Part shown: piece after piece, positions 7,801 through 16,614 of the stretch
Numbering within the stretch: position 1 is the stretch's first letter
Layout: every line of letters starts with the position of its first letter
DNA from: Streptomyces sp. NRRL F-5630
GTDB lineage: Bacteria; Actinomycetota; Actinomycetes; Streptomycetales; Streptomycetaceae
Assembly (NCBI RefSeq): GCF_000719475.1
Contig: NZ_JOGO01000016.1
Span: 124,001-188,000, forward strand
Direction: 5' to 3'
Length of the DNA: 64,000 bases
Notes under the pieces: generated by a model
Databases searched by the model: none
Seen by the model: the letters and a program-made list of their open reading frames with translations, nothing else
What the model was told of the DNA's origin: nothing
Position numbers and translations under genes: made by a program

Positions 7801-9086
7801 TTGGCGTGGGCCGGGGCGACCGGCTCCAGGACCTCGCGGCCGCCCAGGTACGGCCGCAGCACCTCCGGCACCCGCACCGAGCCGTCCGCCTGCTGGTGGT
7901 TCTCCAGGAGCGCGACGATCGTGCGCGGGACGGCGCACAGCGTGCCGTTGAGGGTGGCGAGCGGGCGGGTCTTCTTGCCGTCGCGCATCCGGATGGACAG
8001 GCGCCGCGCCTGGAACTCGGTGCAGTCCGAGGTCGAGGTCAGCTCACGGTACTTGCCCTGCGTGGGAATCCACGCCTCGCAGTCGAACTTCCGCGCCGCG
8101 GAGGAACCGAGGTCACCGGTGGCGACGTCGATGACGCGGAACGGCAGCCCGAGCGAGGTCAGCCACTGCTTCTCCCAGTCGAGGAGCCGCCGGTGCTCCG
8201 CCTCGGAGTCCTCGGGGGCGACGTACGAGAACATCTCCACCTTGTCGAACTGGTGGACGCGGAAGATGCCGCGCGTGTCCTTGCCGTGCGAGCCGGCCTC
8301 GCGGCGGAAGCAGGGCGAGAAGCCCGCGTACCGCAGGGGCAGCCGGTCCGCCTCGATGATCTCGTCCATGTGGTAGCCGGCGAGGGCCACCTCGGAGGTG
8401 CCGACGAGGTACAGGTCGTCGTCCTTGAGGTGGTAGACGTCCTGCCCGGCCTGGCCGAGGAAGCCGGTACCGTCCATCGCCTGCGGGCGCACGAGCGCGG
8501 GCGTGAGCATCGGCGTGAAACCGGCGGCGGTGGCCTGGGCGATCGCCGCGTTGACGAGGGCGAGTTCGAGGAGCGCGCCGACGCCGCTGAGGTAGTAGAA
8601 GCGCGAACCCGAGACCTTCGCGGCGCGCTCCACGTCGATCGCGCCGAGCAGGTGGCCGAGCTCCAGGTGGTCCTTGGGCGCGAAGCCCTCGGCCTCGAAG
8701 TCGCGGATCGTGCCGTGCGTCTCCAGGAGGGCGAAGTCCTCCTCGCCGCCGACGGGGACGTCGGGGTGGACGAGGTTGCCGAGGCGGCGCAGGAGGTCCT
8801 GCGTCTGCGCGGCGGCGTCGCTCTGCTCGGCGTCGGCGGCCTTGACGGCGGCGGCCAGCTCGCCCGTCCGCTTCAGCAGTTCCTGCTTCTCGTCCCCCTG
8901 TGCCTTGGGGATGAGCTTGCCGAGCTGCTTCTGCTCGGCGCGCAGTTCGTCGAAGCGGACCCCGGAGGAGCGGCGGCGCTCGTCGGCGGAGAGGAGGGAG
9001 TCGACGAGCCCGACGTCCTCTCCTCGGGCACGCTGCGAAGCGCGCACACGGTCGGGGTCCTCACGAAGCAGGCGAAGGTCAATCAC
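7797..9086 (-). CDS. serS: Seryl-tRNA synthetase
   Basis: 429 residues, the usual length. The N-terminal coiled-coil arm ([18 protein letters not shown] to about residue 110) binds the long variable arm of tRNA-Ser. The class II core follows: motif 1 around [20 protein letters not shown], motif 2 [18 protein letters not shown] and motif 3 [20 protein letters not shown], which bind ATP and serine. The start is GTG at 9086 with only a weak ribosome binding site. It is followed in a GTGA overlap by the HAD phosphatase gene. The 657 bp upstream hold DnaA boxes. Two tRNA-Ser genes that this enzyme would charge lie at 28.3 and 50.4 kb. Confidence 0.97.
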   Translation of the reverse strand: MIDLRLLREDPDRVRASQRARGEDVGLVDSLLSADERRRSSGVRFDELRAEQKQLGKLIPKAQGDEKQELLKRTGELAAAVKAADAEQSDAAAQTQDLLRRLGNLVHPDVPVGGEEDFALLETHGTIRDFEAEGFAPKDHLELGHLLGAIDVERAAKVSGSRFYYLSGVGALLELALVNAAIAQATAAGFTPMLTPALVRPQAMDGTGFLGQAGQDVYHLKDDDLYLVGTSEVALAGYHMDEIIEADRLPLRYAGFSPCFRREAGSHGKDTRGIFRVHQFDKVEMFSYVAPEDSEAEHRRLLDWEKQWLTSLGLPFRVIDVATGDLGSSAARKFDCEAWIPTQGKYRELTSTSDCTEFQARRLSIRMRDGKKTRPLATLNGTLCAVPRTIVALLENHQQADGSVRVPEVLRPYLGGREVLEPVAPAHAK

Positions 9087-9743
9087 AGAGCCAGGCTACC
9101 GGGGCGGCGGTCCTCGGCTCGACCGGGATTCGGGGGCGCCTCGGCTCCGGGGGGACGCATCGGCTCGGGGGCGTGATCATTTCGGCGGCCCACTGGAGCA
9201 GTAAGGGCGAAATGGGTGATTTGCCGGAATGCCGTCGCGGCTCATTCCGCATTCCCCTCGGTGGGTCGCGCTGGTGGGCGTACGGTCGCGGAGATCGCGA
9301 AATGGCGCGGGGCGCCCGGTCGGGCCGTACGGGAAGGCCCTCCGGGGGCGGTACGGGGCGGAGTTGTCCACAGGGGCGCGCGTTCCCGAAAAGTTATCCA
9401 CAGGCTGCGGATGGTCGCTGTGGATGTCGGAATGCGAGGTTCCGAATCCAGTCGTTCGTTCCGTGGATTTCCCTTTCGAAACCTTCTAGGCGACCCCTTT
9501 CGGGTGGAAATTCTCGTTCCCATAGAGTCGATCAAGGGGAAAGTGCCGTCGAATGGCGGTGAACCGGCCGGAGCGGCCCAGAAATGACTGTGGACGGACG
9601 GGGCGGTCGTAGAGGTCTCTAGGGCGATTTATCGACCATGTCGGGCGCGTCTGTCGACTTGTCCCCAGGTTCGGGCGCCTGCCTGTGGATAACTCTGTGG
9701 ACAACTTCCTCATCTTGTCCGACGAGATGGCGAGGGCGGGAGG
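9087..9743. other. Gene-free 657 bp upstream of serS
   Basis: I found no credible gene on either strand. AT content is locally higher than in neighbouring coding DNA, for example around 9470-9545. The serS promoter must lie here. The main content is the DnaA-box cluster described separately. In S. coelicolor I recall the prephenate dehydratase gene pheA next to serS; nothing like it is present in this gap. Confidence 0.6.
9364..9704. promoter_or_regulatory. DnaA-box cluster outside oriC (resembles the D78 cluster of S. coelicolor)
   Basis: Four exact boxes: TTGTCCACA 9364-9372 (+), TTATCCACA 9394-9402 (+), TTATCCACA 9684-9692 (-) and TTGTCCACA 9696-9704 (-). Weaker copies include TTGTCCCCA at 9659-9667 and partial matches at 9419-9427 and 9589-9597. 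The boxes form two close pairs pointing towards each other. There is no dnaA or dnaN here, so this is not oriC itself. Published work describes high-affinity DnaA-box clusters (H24, H69, D78) near S. coelicolor oriC, with D78 limiting initiation. Equivalence to D78 is inferred. Confidence 0.75.
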
Positions 9744-11069
9744 TCAGCCCTCCAGCAGCCTCTGCCCCACGTACTCGCCCTCCCTCGCGCCTCCCGGCAC
9801 CGCGTAGAGCCCGCTCGCCTCGTGGCGGATGTACTCGGAGAGCGCGTCGCCGCGGTCGAGCTTGCGCTGCACCGGGACGAAACCCCGCAGCGGGTCCGCC
9901 TGCCAGCACAGGAAGAGGAGCCCCGCGTCCGGGACGCCGTCCGCGTCGATGCCGTCGTGGTACGAGAACGGACGGCGCAGCATCGCGGCCCCGCCGTTCT
10001 GGTCGGGGCGGGTGATGCGGGCGTGGGCGTTGAGCGGAATGACGAGATCGCCGTTCCCGTCCGTCGCGTCGAGTTCCGGTGCGGTGTGTTCCCCGCCCCC
10101 GGTGAGCGGGGCGCCGGTGGATTTCCGGCGGCCGATGACCTTCTCCTGCTCCGCGAGCCCGAGCCCCTCCCAGTCGTCGAGCAACATGCGGATACGGCGC
10201 ATGACGACGTACGAGCCGTTCGCCATCCACTCCGGACCGTCCTCGGGTCCCACGAAGACGCGCTGGGCGAAGTCCTTGTCGCTCTCCTTCGGATTGCCCG
10301 TCCCGTCGAGCTGCCCCATGAGGTTCCGCGCGGTCCGGGGGCTCGCGGTCGCGCCCGGGGAACGGTTGAAGCCGTTCATCTGCCAGCGCACCCGCGCCGT
10401 CCCCCGCGCGTCCTTCTGGAGCGCGCGCAGCGCGTGGAAGGCGACGAGCGCGTCGTCGGCGCCGACCTGCACCCACAGATCGCCGTTGCCGCGCTTCGGG
10501 TCGAGGTGGTCCGAGGAGAACTGCGGCAGCGGCGCGAGGGCTTCGGGCCGCCGCTTCTCCAGCCCGGTACGGCCGAAGAAGCTGTGCCCGAAGCCGAAGG
10601 TGACCGTGAGCGAGGCGGGCCCGGCGTCGAGCGCGACACCCGTGTCGTGCCCGTCCGCCGCGACCGGCTCGCCCGCCATGAGCCGCCCGGCCGTCTCCGA
10701 CCAGCGCCGCAGGAGGTTCGCCGCCTCGCGCCTGCCCTTCCCCGCGAGCAGGTCGAAGGCGAGGAGGTGGCCCTTGGCCTGGAGCGGGGTGGTGATCCCT
10801 GGCTGGTGCCGCCCGTGGAACACCGCGCGGCGGGCGCCTAGCCGGGTGAGCGCCTCCGTCGGCCCCTCGTCCTCCCCCGGCGCGAGGGCGTACCCCACGC
10901 CGCCACCGACGGCTCCCAGGGCGAGCCCGGTGGCTCCGGCGGTGCCGAGCAGCGCGCGCCGGCTGACGCCCGCGGGGTGCTCCGGGGCCGTACGGTCCTC
11001 GGCGGCCCGGGACGTGGCGGCCGTCCGGCCGGTGGTGGTCCGGTCCTGGGACGGGATGCGGTCTGTCAT
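9744..11069 (-). CDS. dtpA: Tat-exported DyP-type heme peroxidase (DtpA-like)
   Basis: 441 residues. A twin-arginine signal (SRRALLGTAGATGLALGAVG, about residues 36-55) marks Tat export of the folded heme enzyme. The dye-decolourising peroxidase fold shows the distal motif GQLDGTGNP (GxxDG) and the proximal His in LNAHARITRP. A late DPLRGFVPVQRKLD block contains conserved family residues. It is the last gene of the leftward copper set (YcnI, Sco, PCuAC, CopCD). In S. lividans the homologous Tat substrate DtpA is needed for maturation of the copper oxidase GlxA and for morphogenesis. The same role is likely here from context. Confidence 0.92.
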   Translation of the reverse strand: MTDRIPSQDRTTTGRTAATSRAAEDRTAPEHPAGVSRRALLGTAGATGLALGAVGGGVGYALAPGEDEGPTEALTRLGARRAVFHGRHQPGITTPLQAKGHLLAFDLLAGKGRREAANLLRRWSETAGRLMAGEPVAADGHDTGVALDAGPASLTVTFGFGHSFFGRTGLEKRRPEALAPLPQFSSDHLDPKRGNGDLWVQVGADDALVAFHALRALQKDARGTARVRWQMNGFNRSPGATASPRTARNLMGQLDGTGNPKESDKDFAQRVFVGPEDGPEWMANGSYVVMRRIRMLLDDWEGLGLAEQEKVIGRRKSTGAPLTGGGEHTAPELDATDGNGDLVIPLNAHARITRPDQNGGAAMLRRPFSYHDGIDADGVPDAGLLFLCWQADPLRGFVPVQRKLDRGDALSEYIRHEASGLYAVPGGAREGEYVGQRLLEG

Positions 11070-11144
11070 GGTGCTTCCGTGCTTCCGTGCTTTCGGTGCG
11101 GTACGGCGCGCGCCGCCGGGGCGGCTGTGCGTGCGCCCGGGGTC

Positions 11145-13175
11145 TCAGCCGACGCGGACGGTCTTGTCGACGGTGACCTGGTCGATGTCGGAGGTGCGGA
11201 TGGTGACGCCGAGCTGCCAGTCGCCCGCCATCGGGATCTGCACCCCGGACGCGCTCCAGTGCCCGGCCGCCAGGTGCTGCGGGCGGACCGCGATCGGGCC
11301 GAGGTTCTTCTCGGGGAGCGTGAGCGAGAGGCGGACCTCGGGCACGTCGAAGGGCGCGCCGCCCGGGCGCTCGATGTAGACGTGCACGGCGTTGGCCCCC
11401 GGGCGGCCCGGGTCGATGTCGAGCTGGACGGTGCCCTTGCCGTTCGACCCGCCGGTGTCGAAGGGGAGTTTCACGGAGACGGGCGCGCCGCTCGTGGCCC
11501 CGCTCGCGCTCTTCGCCGCGGCGACCTGTTCCTCGGTACGGGCCGGCTCGGTCGTGGTGAGGACGGTCGTGACGCCGAGCAGGACGACCGCGATCCCGGC
11601 CTCCCACAGTACGGAGCGGCGCAGCCCGGAGCGGAGCGGATCGGCGTCCCTGGTCCGCTTCTCCTTCGCGACGCGGACGGCCGCCCGCTGCCGCGCGAGC
11701 TGGGCGGCCCGCACGGGATCGGGGGCGTCCCCGCCCTCGGCGGCCTTGCCACCGCCGCCTCCTTCCCGTGCGACGGCCTTCTTCGTACGCTTCGGCTCCG
11801 CCTTCCGCGCGGCGGGAACCCGCTTCCCCGCCGCCTGCGCCGCCGACTCCCCGCCTGCCGGGAGGCGGTTCGTCCAGCGGCGGGAGAAGAAGGCGACGGC
11901 GACGAGGACGACGACGAGCCCCACCTTCACGAGGAGGAGGCGCCCGTAGGAGGTGTCGGTGAGCGCCGACCAGGTGCCGACCTGACGCCAGGACTGATAG
12001 ATCCCGGTGCCGACGAGGACGACGACGCTCGTGAAGGCGAGCCGTGAGAAGCGGTGGACGGCCGCGGACTCGACGGAGGGATCGCGGTAGAGGGCGACGA
12101 GCAGGGCGGCGAGTCCGCCGAGCCAGGCCGCCACCGCGAGCAGGTGCAGGATGTCGACGGGCATCGCGACGGAGGTCTGGAGCCCGGCCGAGGCGTGCTC
12201 GGCGAGCGCCCAGGTCGAGGCGAGGCCGAGCGCGACGACGGGACCGCCGATCGCGAGCCCGAAGCCGAGGTCGCGGCGCTCGGCCGCGTCCTCCCGCCGC
12301 GCGTACGCGCCGAAGAGCACGGCGATGAAGAGCGCGGCGACGGCGAGCAGGAGCAGCCGCGAGACGAGGGCGGCGCCGGGCTTCGTCTGGAGCACGTCGC
12401 CGAGCGCGCCGAGGTCGAAGACGTCGGCGAACTCCCCCGAGCCCGTGTACGCGCCGCGCAGCAGGAGCAGTGCGAGGGTCGCGGCGGTGAGCGCGGCCCA
12501 GCCGCTCACGACGAGGCGTTGCAGGGCCCGCAGCCGGGTCCCGCGCGGCCAGCAGCCGAGGACGAAGGCCGCGCCGCCGACGAGGACGACGAAGCCCGCG
12601 TACGCGACGTACCGCCCCACGTCGTAGAGGAAGCCGACGAGCCCGCCGCCCGCCTCGGTCTCGGGGACGACCGCGCTCGTCTTGGAGGGCGCGCCGATCG
12701 AGAAGGTGAAGGCACCGGCGACGGGGTGGCTGTCGGCGGAGACGACCTGGTAGGCGACGGTGAAGGTGCCGTCGGGGAGGCCGGCGTGCAGCTTCACCGC
12801 GTAGCGGGCACGGGAACCGCTGCTCAGCTCGGTGAGCCTGCCGGTGTCGACGCGCTCGCCCGAGGGGTCGAGAACGCGGACCGCGTCGTCGGAGACGCCG
12901 ATCTTCTCCGAGAAGTCGAGCACGACGCGCTCGGGCGCGGTGTCGAGCACCGCGCCCTGCTTCGGGTCGCTGTCGACGAGCGCCGCGTGCGCCGAGGCGG
13001 GCGCGGCCCCCGCGAGCACCGCGAGCAGCGCCGCGGCGAGGCTCGCGAGGAGGAGGGCGAGCCTGCGGCCACCGGGGGCACGGCGGCGGCCCGCACCGGG
13101 CCGGCCGCCCCCGGGGGCGCGACCGGCCCCCGGGGTGCGGGCGGTGCTCAGAGCGAGTGGTGCGGGGCTGCGCAT
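11145..13175 (-). CDS. CopC-CopD fusion copper protein (YcnJ-like)
   Basis: 676 residues. A long basic N-terminus and signal (LALLLASLAAALLAVLAGAA) end in ASAHAALVDSDP, which puts a His at the mature N-terminus as in CopC copper sites. SADSHPVAGAFTF supplies the second CopC His. About eight transmembrane helices follow (CopD), with His in WALAEHASAG and PVDILHLLAVAAWLGG. A Lys/Arg/Gly-rich cytosolic loop around residues 445-510 is unusual. The C-terminal ~150 residues are an extracytoplasmic beta domain (YtkA-like). It probably moves or senses copper across the membrane. It starts 10 bp after the PCuAC gene. Confidence 0.9.
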   Translation of the reverse strand: MRSPAPLALSTARTPGAGRAPGGGRPGAGRRRAPGGRRLALLLASLAAALLAVLAGAAPASAHAALVDSDPKQGAVLDTAPERVVLDFSEKIGVSDDAVRVLDPSGERVDTGRLTELSSGSRARYAVKLHAGLPDGTFTVAYQVVSADSHPVAGAFTFSIGAPSKTSAVVPETEAGGGLVGFLYDVGRYVAYAGFVVLVGGAAFVLGCWPRGTRLRALQRLVVSGWAALTAATLALLLLRGAYTGSGEFADVFDLGALGDVLQTKPGAALVSRLLLLAVAALFIAVLFGAYARREDAAERRDLGFGLAIGGPVVALGLASTWALAEHASAGLQTSVAMPVDILHLLAVAAWLGGLAALLVALYRDPSVESAAVHRFSRLAFTSVVVLVGTGIYQSWRQVGTWSALTDTSYGRLLLVKVGLVVVLVAVAFFSRRWTNRLPAGGESAAQAAGKRVPAARKAEPKRTKKAVAREGGGGGKAAEGGDAPDPVRAAQLARQRAAVRVAKEKRTRDADPLRSGLRRSVLWEAGIAVVLLGVTTVLTTTEPARTEEQVAAAKSASGATSGAPVSVKLPFDTGGSNGKGTVQLDIDPGRPGANAVHVYIERPGGAPFDVPEVRLSLTLPEKNLGPIAVRPQHLAAGHWSASGVQIPMAGDWQLGVTIRTSDIDQVTVDKTVRVG

Positions 13176-13185
13176 CGGGTGCTCC

Positions 13186-13800
13186 TCACTGCTTGTCCTG
13201 CGTCTCTCCCGCCGAGGGCGGCTGGTAGGTCGTCTCCTTCACCGGCAGGACGGCCTTGACGGCGCCGGACGTGGCGAAGTGCAGGGTGACCGTCACGGTC
13301 TCCCCGCGCTTCGGCGTGTGCCGGAGCCCCTCGAACATGAGGTGGTTGCCGCCGCGCGCGAAGTCGAGGCGGCCGTGCGCGGGGACCGCGAAGGAGTCCT
13401 GCTCGCGCATCTGGCCGTTCTCGGTGCTGTGCAGGGTCACCTCCTCGGCGAGCGGACTGGTCACGGAGGTGAGGCGGTCGGCGCCGCCCTTGTTGGTGAC
13501 GACGAAGAAACCCGCGGCCATGTCGTGGCCGACCGGCTGCGGCACGTAGCCCCCGCTGACCTTCGGCGCGGGCTTCGCGTCGTCGCCGCCGCTGTCGCCG
13601 CCGCAGGCGGTGAGGGTCAGGGCGAGGCCGCCCGCGAGGAGCGCGAGCAGTTCCGCACGCCCCCGCACGCCCCGTCCACGCGCCACCCGCGCGCCCGGCG
13701 TCCCGGAGGCCTCGCGCGGGCCGCCTGCCGCCGAGGTGCCGCCGGGCCCGCCTGCGGCCGAGGTGCCGCGCGGGTCGCGTACCCGTGCCCGGGCCGTCAC
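13186..13800 (-). CDS. PCuAC-type extracellular copper chaperone (ECuC-like lipoprotein)
   Basis: 204 residues. After an Arg/Gly-rich leader with GTSAAGGP repeats, a hydrophobic signal and lipobox (LTLTACGG) indicate a lipoprotein. The PCuAC domain has the Cu(I) ligands of the H-M-x-x-H-x-M type: GHDMAAGFF early, then MREQDSF and NHLMFEGL. Such proteins bind Cu(I) outside the membrane and pass it to Sco or cytochrome oxidase. GTG 13800 overlaps the Sco stop (GTGA), so the two proteins are translated together. A shorter start inside the leader is possible. Confidence 0.88.
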   Translation of the reverse strand: MTARARVRDPRGTSAAGGPGGTSAAGGPREASGTPGARVARGRGVRGRAELLALLAGGLALTLTACGGDSGGDDAKPAPKVSGGYVPQPVGHDMAAGFFVVTNKGGADRLTSVTSPLAEEVTLHSTENGQMREQDSFAVPAHGRLDFARGGNHLMFEGLRHTPKRGETVTVTLHFATSGAVKAVLPVKETTYQPPSAGETQDKQ

Positions 13801-14483
13801 GGCTTGCGTCCCTCGACGAGCCGGGGCAGGTCCTTGGTGTAGTCGTCGGCGGTCGCCTGCTCGCCGTACAGGACGTAGCCCTTGTCGGTCTTCGGCGAGA
13901 AGGCGACGACCTGGGTGCCGTGGGTCGAGACGGTCTTGCCGTTCTTGTCCTTGTGCGCGGGCTCGACGCTGATGCCGAGCCGGCGCGCGCCCGCCTGGAT
14001 CGCGTCGAAGTCGCCGGTGAGGCCGATGAAGTCGGGGTCCTGGCCCTTGAGCCAGGAGCCGAGCGCCTTCGGGGTGTCGCGCTTCGGGTCGGTCGTGATG
14101 AAGACGACCTGGAGCTTGGCGCGCTCGGCGGCGGGCAGCTTCTTCGCGGCGATGGCGATGTTGCTCATGGTGAGCGGACAGACGTCGGGGCAGTTGGTGT
14201 AACCGAAGTAGACGAGCGTCGGCTTGCCCGCCGTCCGCTCCCGCAGGTCGAACTTCTCGCCCGTCGTGTCGGTGAGGACGAGGTCCGGCTTCGTGAAGGG
14301 CTGGTCGAGCACGGTCGCCGCCTTCTGCGAGTCCGGGGCGGCCGAGACGTCGAGGACGGCGGCGTCGTTCTTCTTGTCGTCGTCGCTGCCGCCGCAGGCG
14401 CCGAGGGTGAGCGCGGCGGCGGTGGCGAACGAGGCGGCCAGAAGCGTCGAACGGCGGAGACGGGTGGTGCTGGTGGTGCGCAT
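13797..14483 (-). CDS. Sco-family copper chaperone
   Basis: 228 residues. The N-terminal basic signal and lipobox (AALTLGACGG) place it on the outer face of the membrane. The thioredoxin-like Sco domain has the CxxxC copper site in YTNCPDVCPLTMSN and the downstream His in TVSTHGTQVVAFSP. Sco inserts copper into the CuA centre of cytochrome oxidase; in Streptomyces, Sco is also tied to copper-dependent development. The ATG at 14483 is preceded by AGGA and directly by the signal peptide; longer upstream frames are not needed. It follows the YcnI gene by 74 bp. Confidence 0.92.
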   Translation of the reverse strand: MRTTSTTRLRRSTLLAASFATAAALTLGACGGSDDDKKNDAAVLDVSAAPDSQKAATVLDQPFTKPDLVLTDTTGEKFDLRERTAGKPTLVYFGYTNCPDVCPLTMSNIAIAAKKLPAAERAKLQVVFITTDPKRDTPKALGSWLKGQDPDFIGLTGDFDAIQAGARRLGISVEPAHKDKNGKTVSTHGTQVVAFSPKTDKGYVLYGEQATADDYTKDLPRLVEGRKP

Positions 14484-14557
14484 GTGCGGAGTCCTGAGGT
14501 GAGGAGAAAGGGGGTGGAGGGGCGGGGCGCCCCGGGGAGCGCCCCGCCCGCGGTGCG

Positions 14558-15376
14558 TCAGTCGGTGGCGGTGGTGCGGCGGCGGCCCGCGAGCACCCCG
14601 AAGGCCACCCCGGCAGCGCCGACGACGATGCCGACGACGGCGAGGACCCGCGCGGTGGTGTCGGACGAACCGCTGTCGCTGTCGGAGGAGGCCGTGGCCG
14701 TCTCGTCGTGAGCGCCGTCGCTCTTGCCCTTGGCGTCCGTGCCGCTGGTCGCCGTGCCGCCCGCGGCGCCGTGCGCGTCCTCGGCCGCGGCGCTCAACGC
14801 GAGCACGGGCGCGGGGTCGTCCGGCTCGCTGCCGTCGCTCTTCGGCTCCTCGATCCACCGGACGACCTCCTTGTCGGAGTACGTCTGGAGGGCCTTGAAG
14901 ACGAGCTGGTCCGCGTCCTCGGGCAGAGGCCCGACCGAGAGCGGGAACTGCTGGAACTGACCGGGCTCGACGCCCTTGCCCTCAGCGGTCCAGGTGATCT
15001 TCGTCGGGGCCTCGGTGACCTTCTCGCCGTGCATCTCGACCGGCTTGTCGAGCTTCGCCTCGGTGACCTTGACGGTCCAGCCGGGGACCGGCTGCGGCTG
15101 CACGGAGGCGAGCGGGTGGTCGCTCGGGAGGCTGACCTCCAGCTTCACGGTCGAGGCGTCGTCGCGCTCGTTGGGGACCTTGAAGTTGACGGTCGCGTAG
15201 CCGCCCTTGGCGGCGGTCCCCTGCGGGGCGACGCTGACGTGCGCGGCGGCGGGGCCCGCGAGGACGAGGACCCCGGAGGCGGCGACCGCGCCGAGGACCG
15301 CGAGGCGGGTACCGCGACGGCGGCGCCCGGCGGGGGCGGTGGTGGGCGCGTACGTCTCGTCGTACGAAGCGTGCAT
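14558..15376 (-). CDS. YcnI-like (DUF1775) secreted copper-binding protein
   Basis: 272 residues. The signal peptide ends GPAAAHVSVAPQG, so the mature protein starts with His, the hallmark of YcnI copper binding. A conserved beta-sandwich follows with TVNFKVPNERDDASTVKLEV and a Trp in PGWTVKVTEA. A Ser/Asp/Ala-rich linker leads to one C-terminal helix (VLAVVGIVVGAAGVAFGVLAG) and the basic tail RRRTTATD, an anchor to the membrane. The ATG at 15376 has GGAG 8 bp upstream. It sits next to sco, pcuAC and copCD on the same strand. Confidence 0.9.
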   Translation of the reverse strand: MHASYDETYAPTTAPAGRRRRGTRLAVLGAVAASGVLVLAGPAAAHVSVAPQGTAAKGGYATVNFKVPNERDDASTVKLEVSLPSDHPLASVQPQPVPGWTVKVTEAKLDKPVEMHGEKVTEAPTKITWTAEGKGVEPGQFQQFPLSVGPLPEDADQLVFKALQTYSDKEVVRWIEEPKSDGSEPDDPAPVLALSAAAEDAHGAAGGTATSGTDAKGKSDGAHDETATASSDSDSGSSDTTARVLAVVGIVVGAAGVAFGVLAGRRRTTATD

Positions 15377-15505
15377 GGCGAAACTCCACTTTCGGCAGTG
15401 GGGAACGGTGAGGTGGCCACCCGCCCGTCGAAGGGCGCGCGGCGGCACGACGCGGCGGCACCGGGGCACGGACGGAACCGGGCCCGGCGGGTGTGCCGGT
15501 CGTGG

Positions 15506-16261
15506 TCAGGCGGCGAGAGTCAGGCCCGCGCGCGGCGGGCCCCGCCTGGTCACCGAGTGCCGCAGGACGGCCCCGTCCCGGGGCAGCCGTTCCTCGTCCC
15601 CGCGGCCGGCGCGCGGGCGCCGCAGCAGCGCGAGGACCGCGAGCCGCAGCCGTACCAGAGCGAGCGCCCACCGCAGGCCGCGCAGCCGCGCCCCGGCGGC
15701 GACCGCCGCGAGCAACTGCGCCGACAGACGCAGGAGCCCGAAGAGGGACCGCTCGCCGTGGCGCAGGAGCCAGCCCGCGACGAGCGCAGCGAGCAGGTGC
15801 AGGAGAAGCATCGGCAGCGAGGGCAGCAGGCCCATGCCGGAGTGCGCGTGCGCGGCCGGGTCGTCGAGGCCGGCGGTCGCGAGGATGTGGTGCGCCTCCA
15901 GAGGACTCAGCGAGGAGGCCCCGGCGCCGCACACGAGGCGCGCGGCGCGTTCGGCGGCGCTGTCCTTCGCCGCGTCCATCGCCATGCCCTGCTGGCCGAG
16001 CCCGAAGAGGGCGTGGAGGCCGAGCTGTCCGGCGGCGAGCAGCGCGGCGATGCCGGGCAGGGAGCGTTCCCGGCCCGCGAGCGGGCAGACGACGAGGAGG
16101 ACGAGGAGGAAGCCGAGGCCCAGGCTCCCCAGCGGAACACCGGCCCCCGAGGCCGTGGAGTGCCCCAGCGCGGACAGCGCGACGCAGACCGCGGTGAACA
16201 CCGCGGCCCTCAGCAGCCGGAGTGCGGCTCCGGCGCGCGTGAACACGTGGGGGGCAGCCAT
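15506..16261 (-). CDS. Hypothetical integral membrane protein at the head of the copper cluster
   Basis: 251 residues with about five hydrophobic segments (LGLGFLLVLLVVCPLAG, LPMLLLHLLAALVAGWLL and others). A periplasmic-type loop contains several His and Met residues (EAHHILATAGLDDPAAHAHS, then GMGLLPSLPM). It precedes ycnI, sco, pcuAC, copCD and dtpA on the same strand, and the His/Met loop would suit copper binding. I do not recognise a named family. The start is ATG 16261, just before the divergent promoter region. Function in copper handling is inferred from position and ligands only. Confidence 0.72.
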   Translation of the reverse strand: MAAPHVFTRAGAALRLLRAAVFTAVCVALSALGHSTASGAGVPLGSLGLGFLLVLLVVCPLAGRERSLPGIAALLAAGQLGLHALFGLGQQGMAMDAAKDSAAERAARLVCGAGASSLSPLEAHHILATAGLDDPAAHAHSGMGLLPSLPMLLLHLLAALVAGWLLRHGERSLFGLLRLSAQLLAAVAAGARLRGLRWALALVRLRLAVLALLRRPRAGRGDEERLPRDGAVLRHSVTRRGPPRAGLTLAA

Positions 16262-16614
16262 GGCGGCCCCATCATCCCACCGCCGTCCCCGGCGCGGGCG
16301 GGCAGGTCCGCAAGGTCCTGAAGGTCTGCTTGGACGGGGATGGCGGCGGTACGGGGGAATGGGAACGTCCGGCGTGCGACGGGCGTGACAGGTGGGGCGC
16401 CCGGGGCGGGGGACCGGTGGCCGACACGCGACGGCTGTGACGCGTGGGACCCCCGGGACGGGGGACGGGTGGCCGACAGTGGCGTGAAGTTCCCGCCCGA
16501 TTCACGTGGTTCGCCCCGTATTGCCCTGACTTCATGCTGTCAAGAGGGCGGTTGAGAGGCGGGGTTGACGGCAATACGTACTTCTATGTCGAGCCGCGCA
16601 CAGGAGGCTGGAAC
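16262..16614. other. Divergent promoter region
   Basis: 353 bp between the copper-cluster membrane protein (minus) and the HATPase gene (plus). I see no gene. It must hold the promoters of both. TTGACGGCAATACG at about 16564-16577 resembles a -35 region for the rightward gene. A near-repeat of GGGGGACxGGTGGCCGACA occurs at about 16409-16426 and 16461-16479. Confidence 0.45.

Noticed and set aside
9364..9704. This region as the chromosomal origin itself
   Set aside because: oriC in Streptomyces lies between dnaA and dnaN and carries about twenty boxes. Here there are four exact boxes beside serS.
16444..16614. Longer start for the 16.6 kb HATPase gene
   Set aside because: AGGAGG at 16603-16608 sets ATG 16615, and the residues before it do not belong to the domain.
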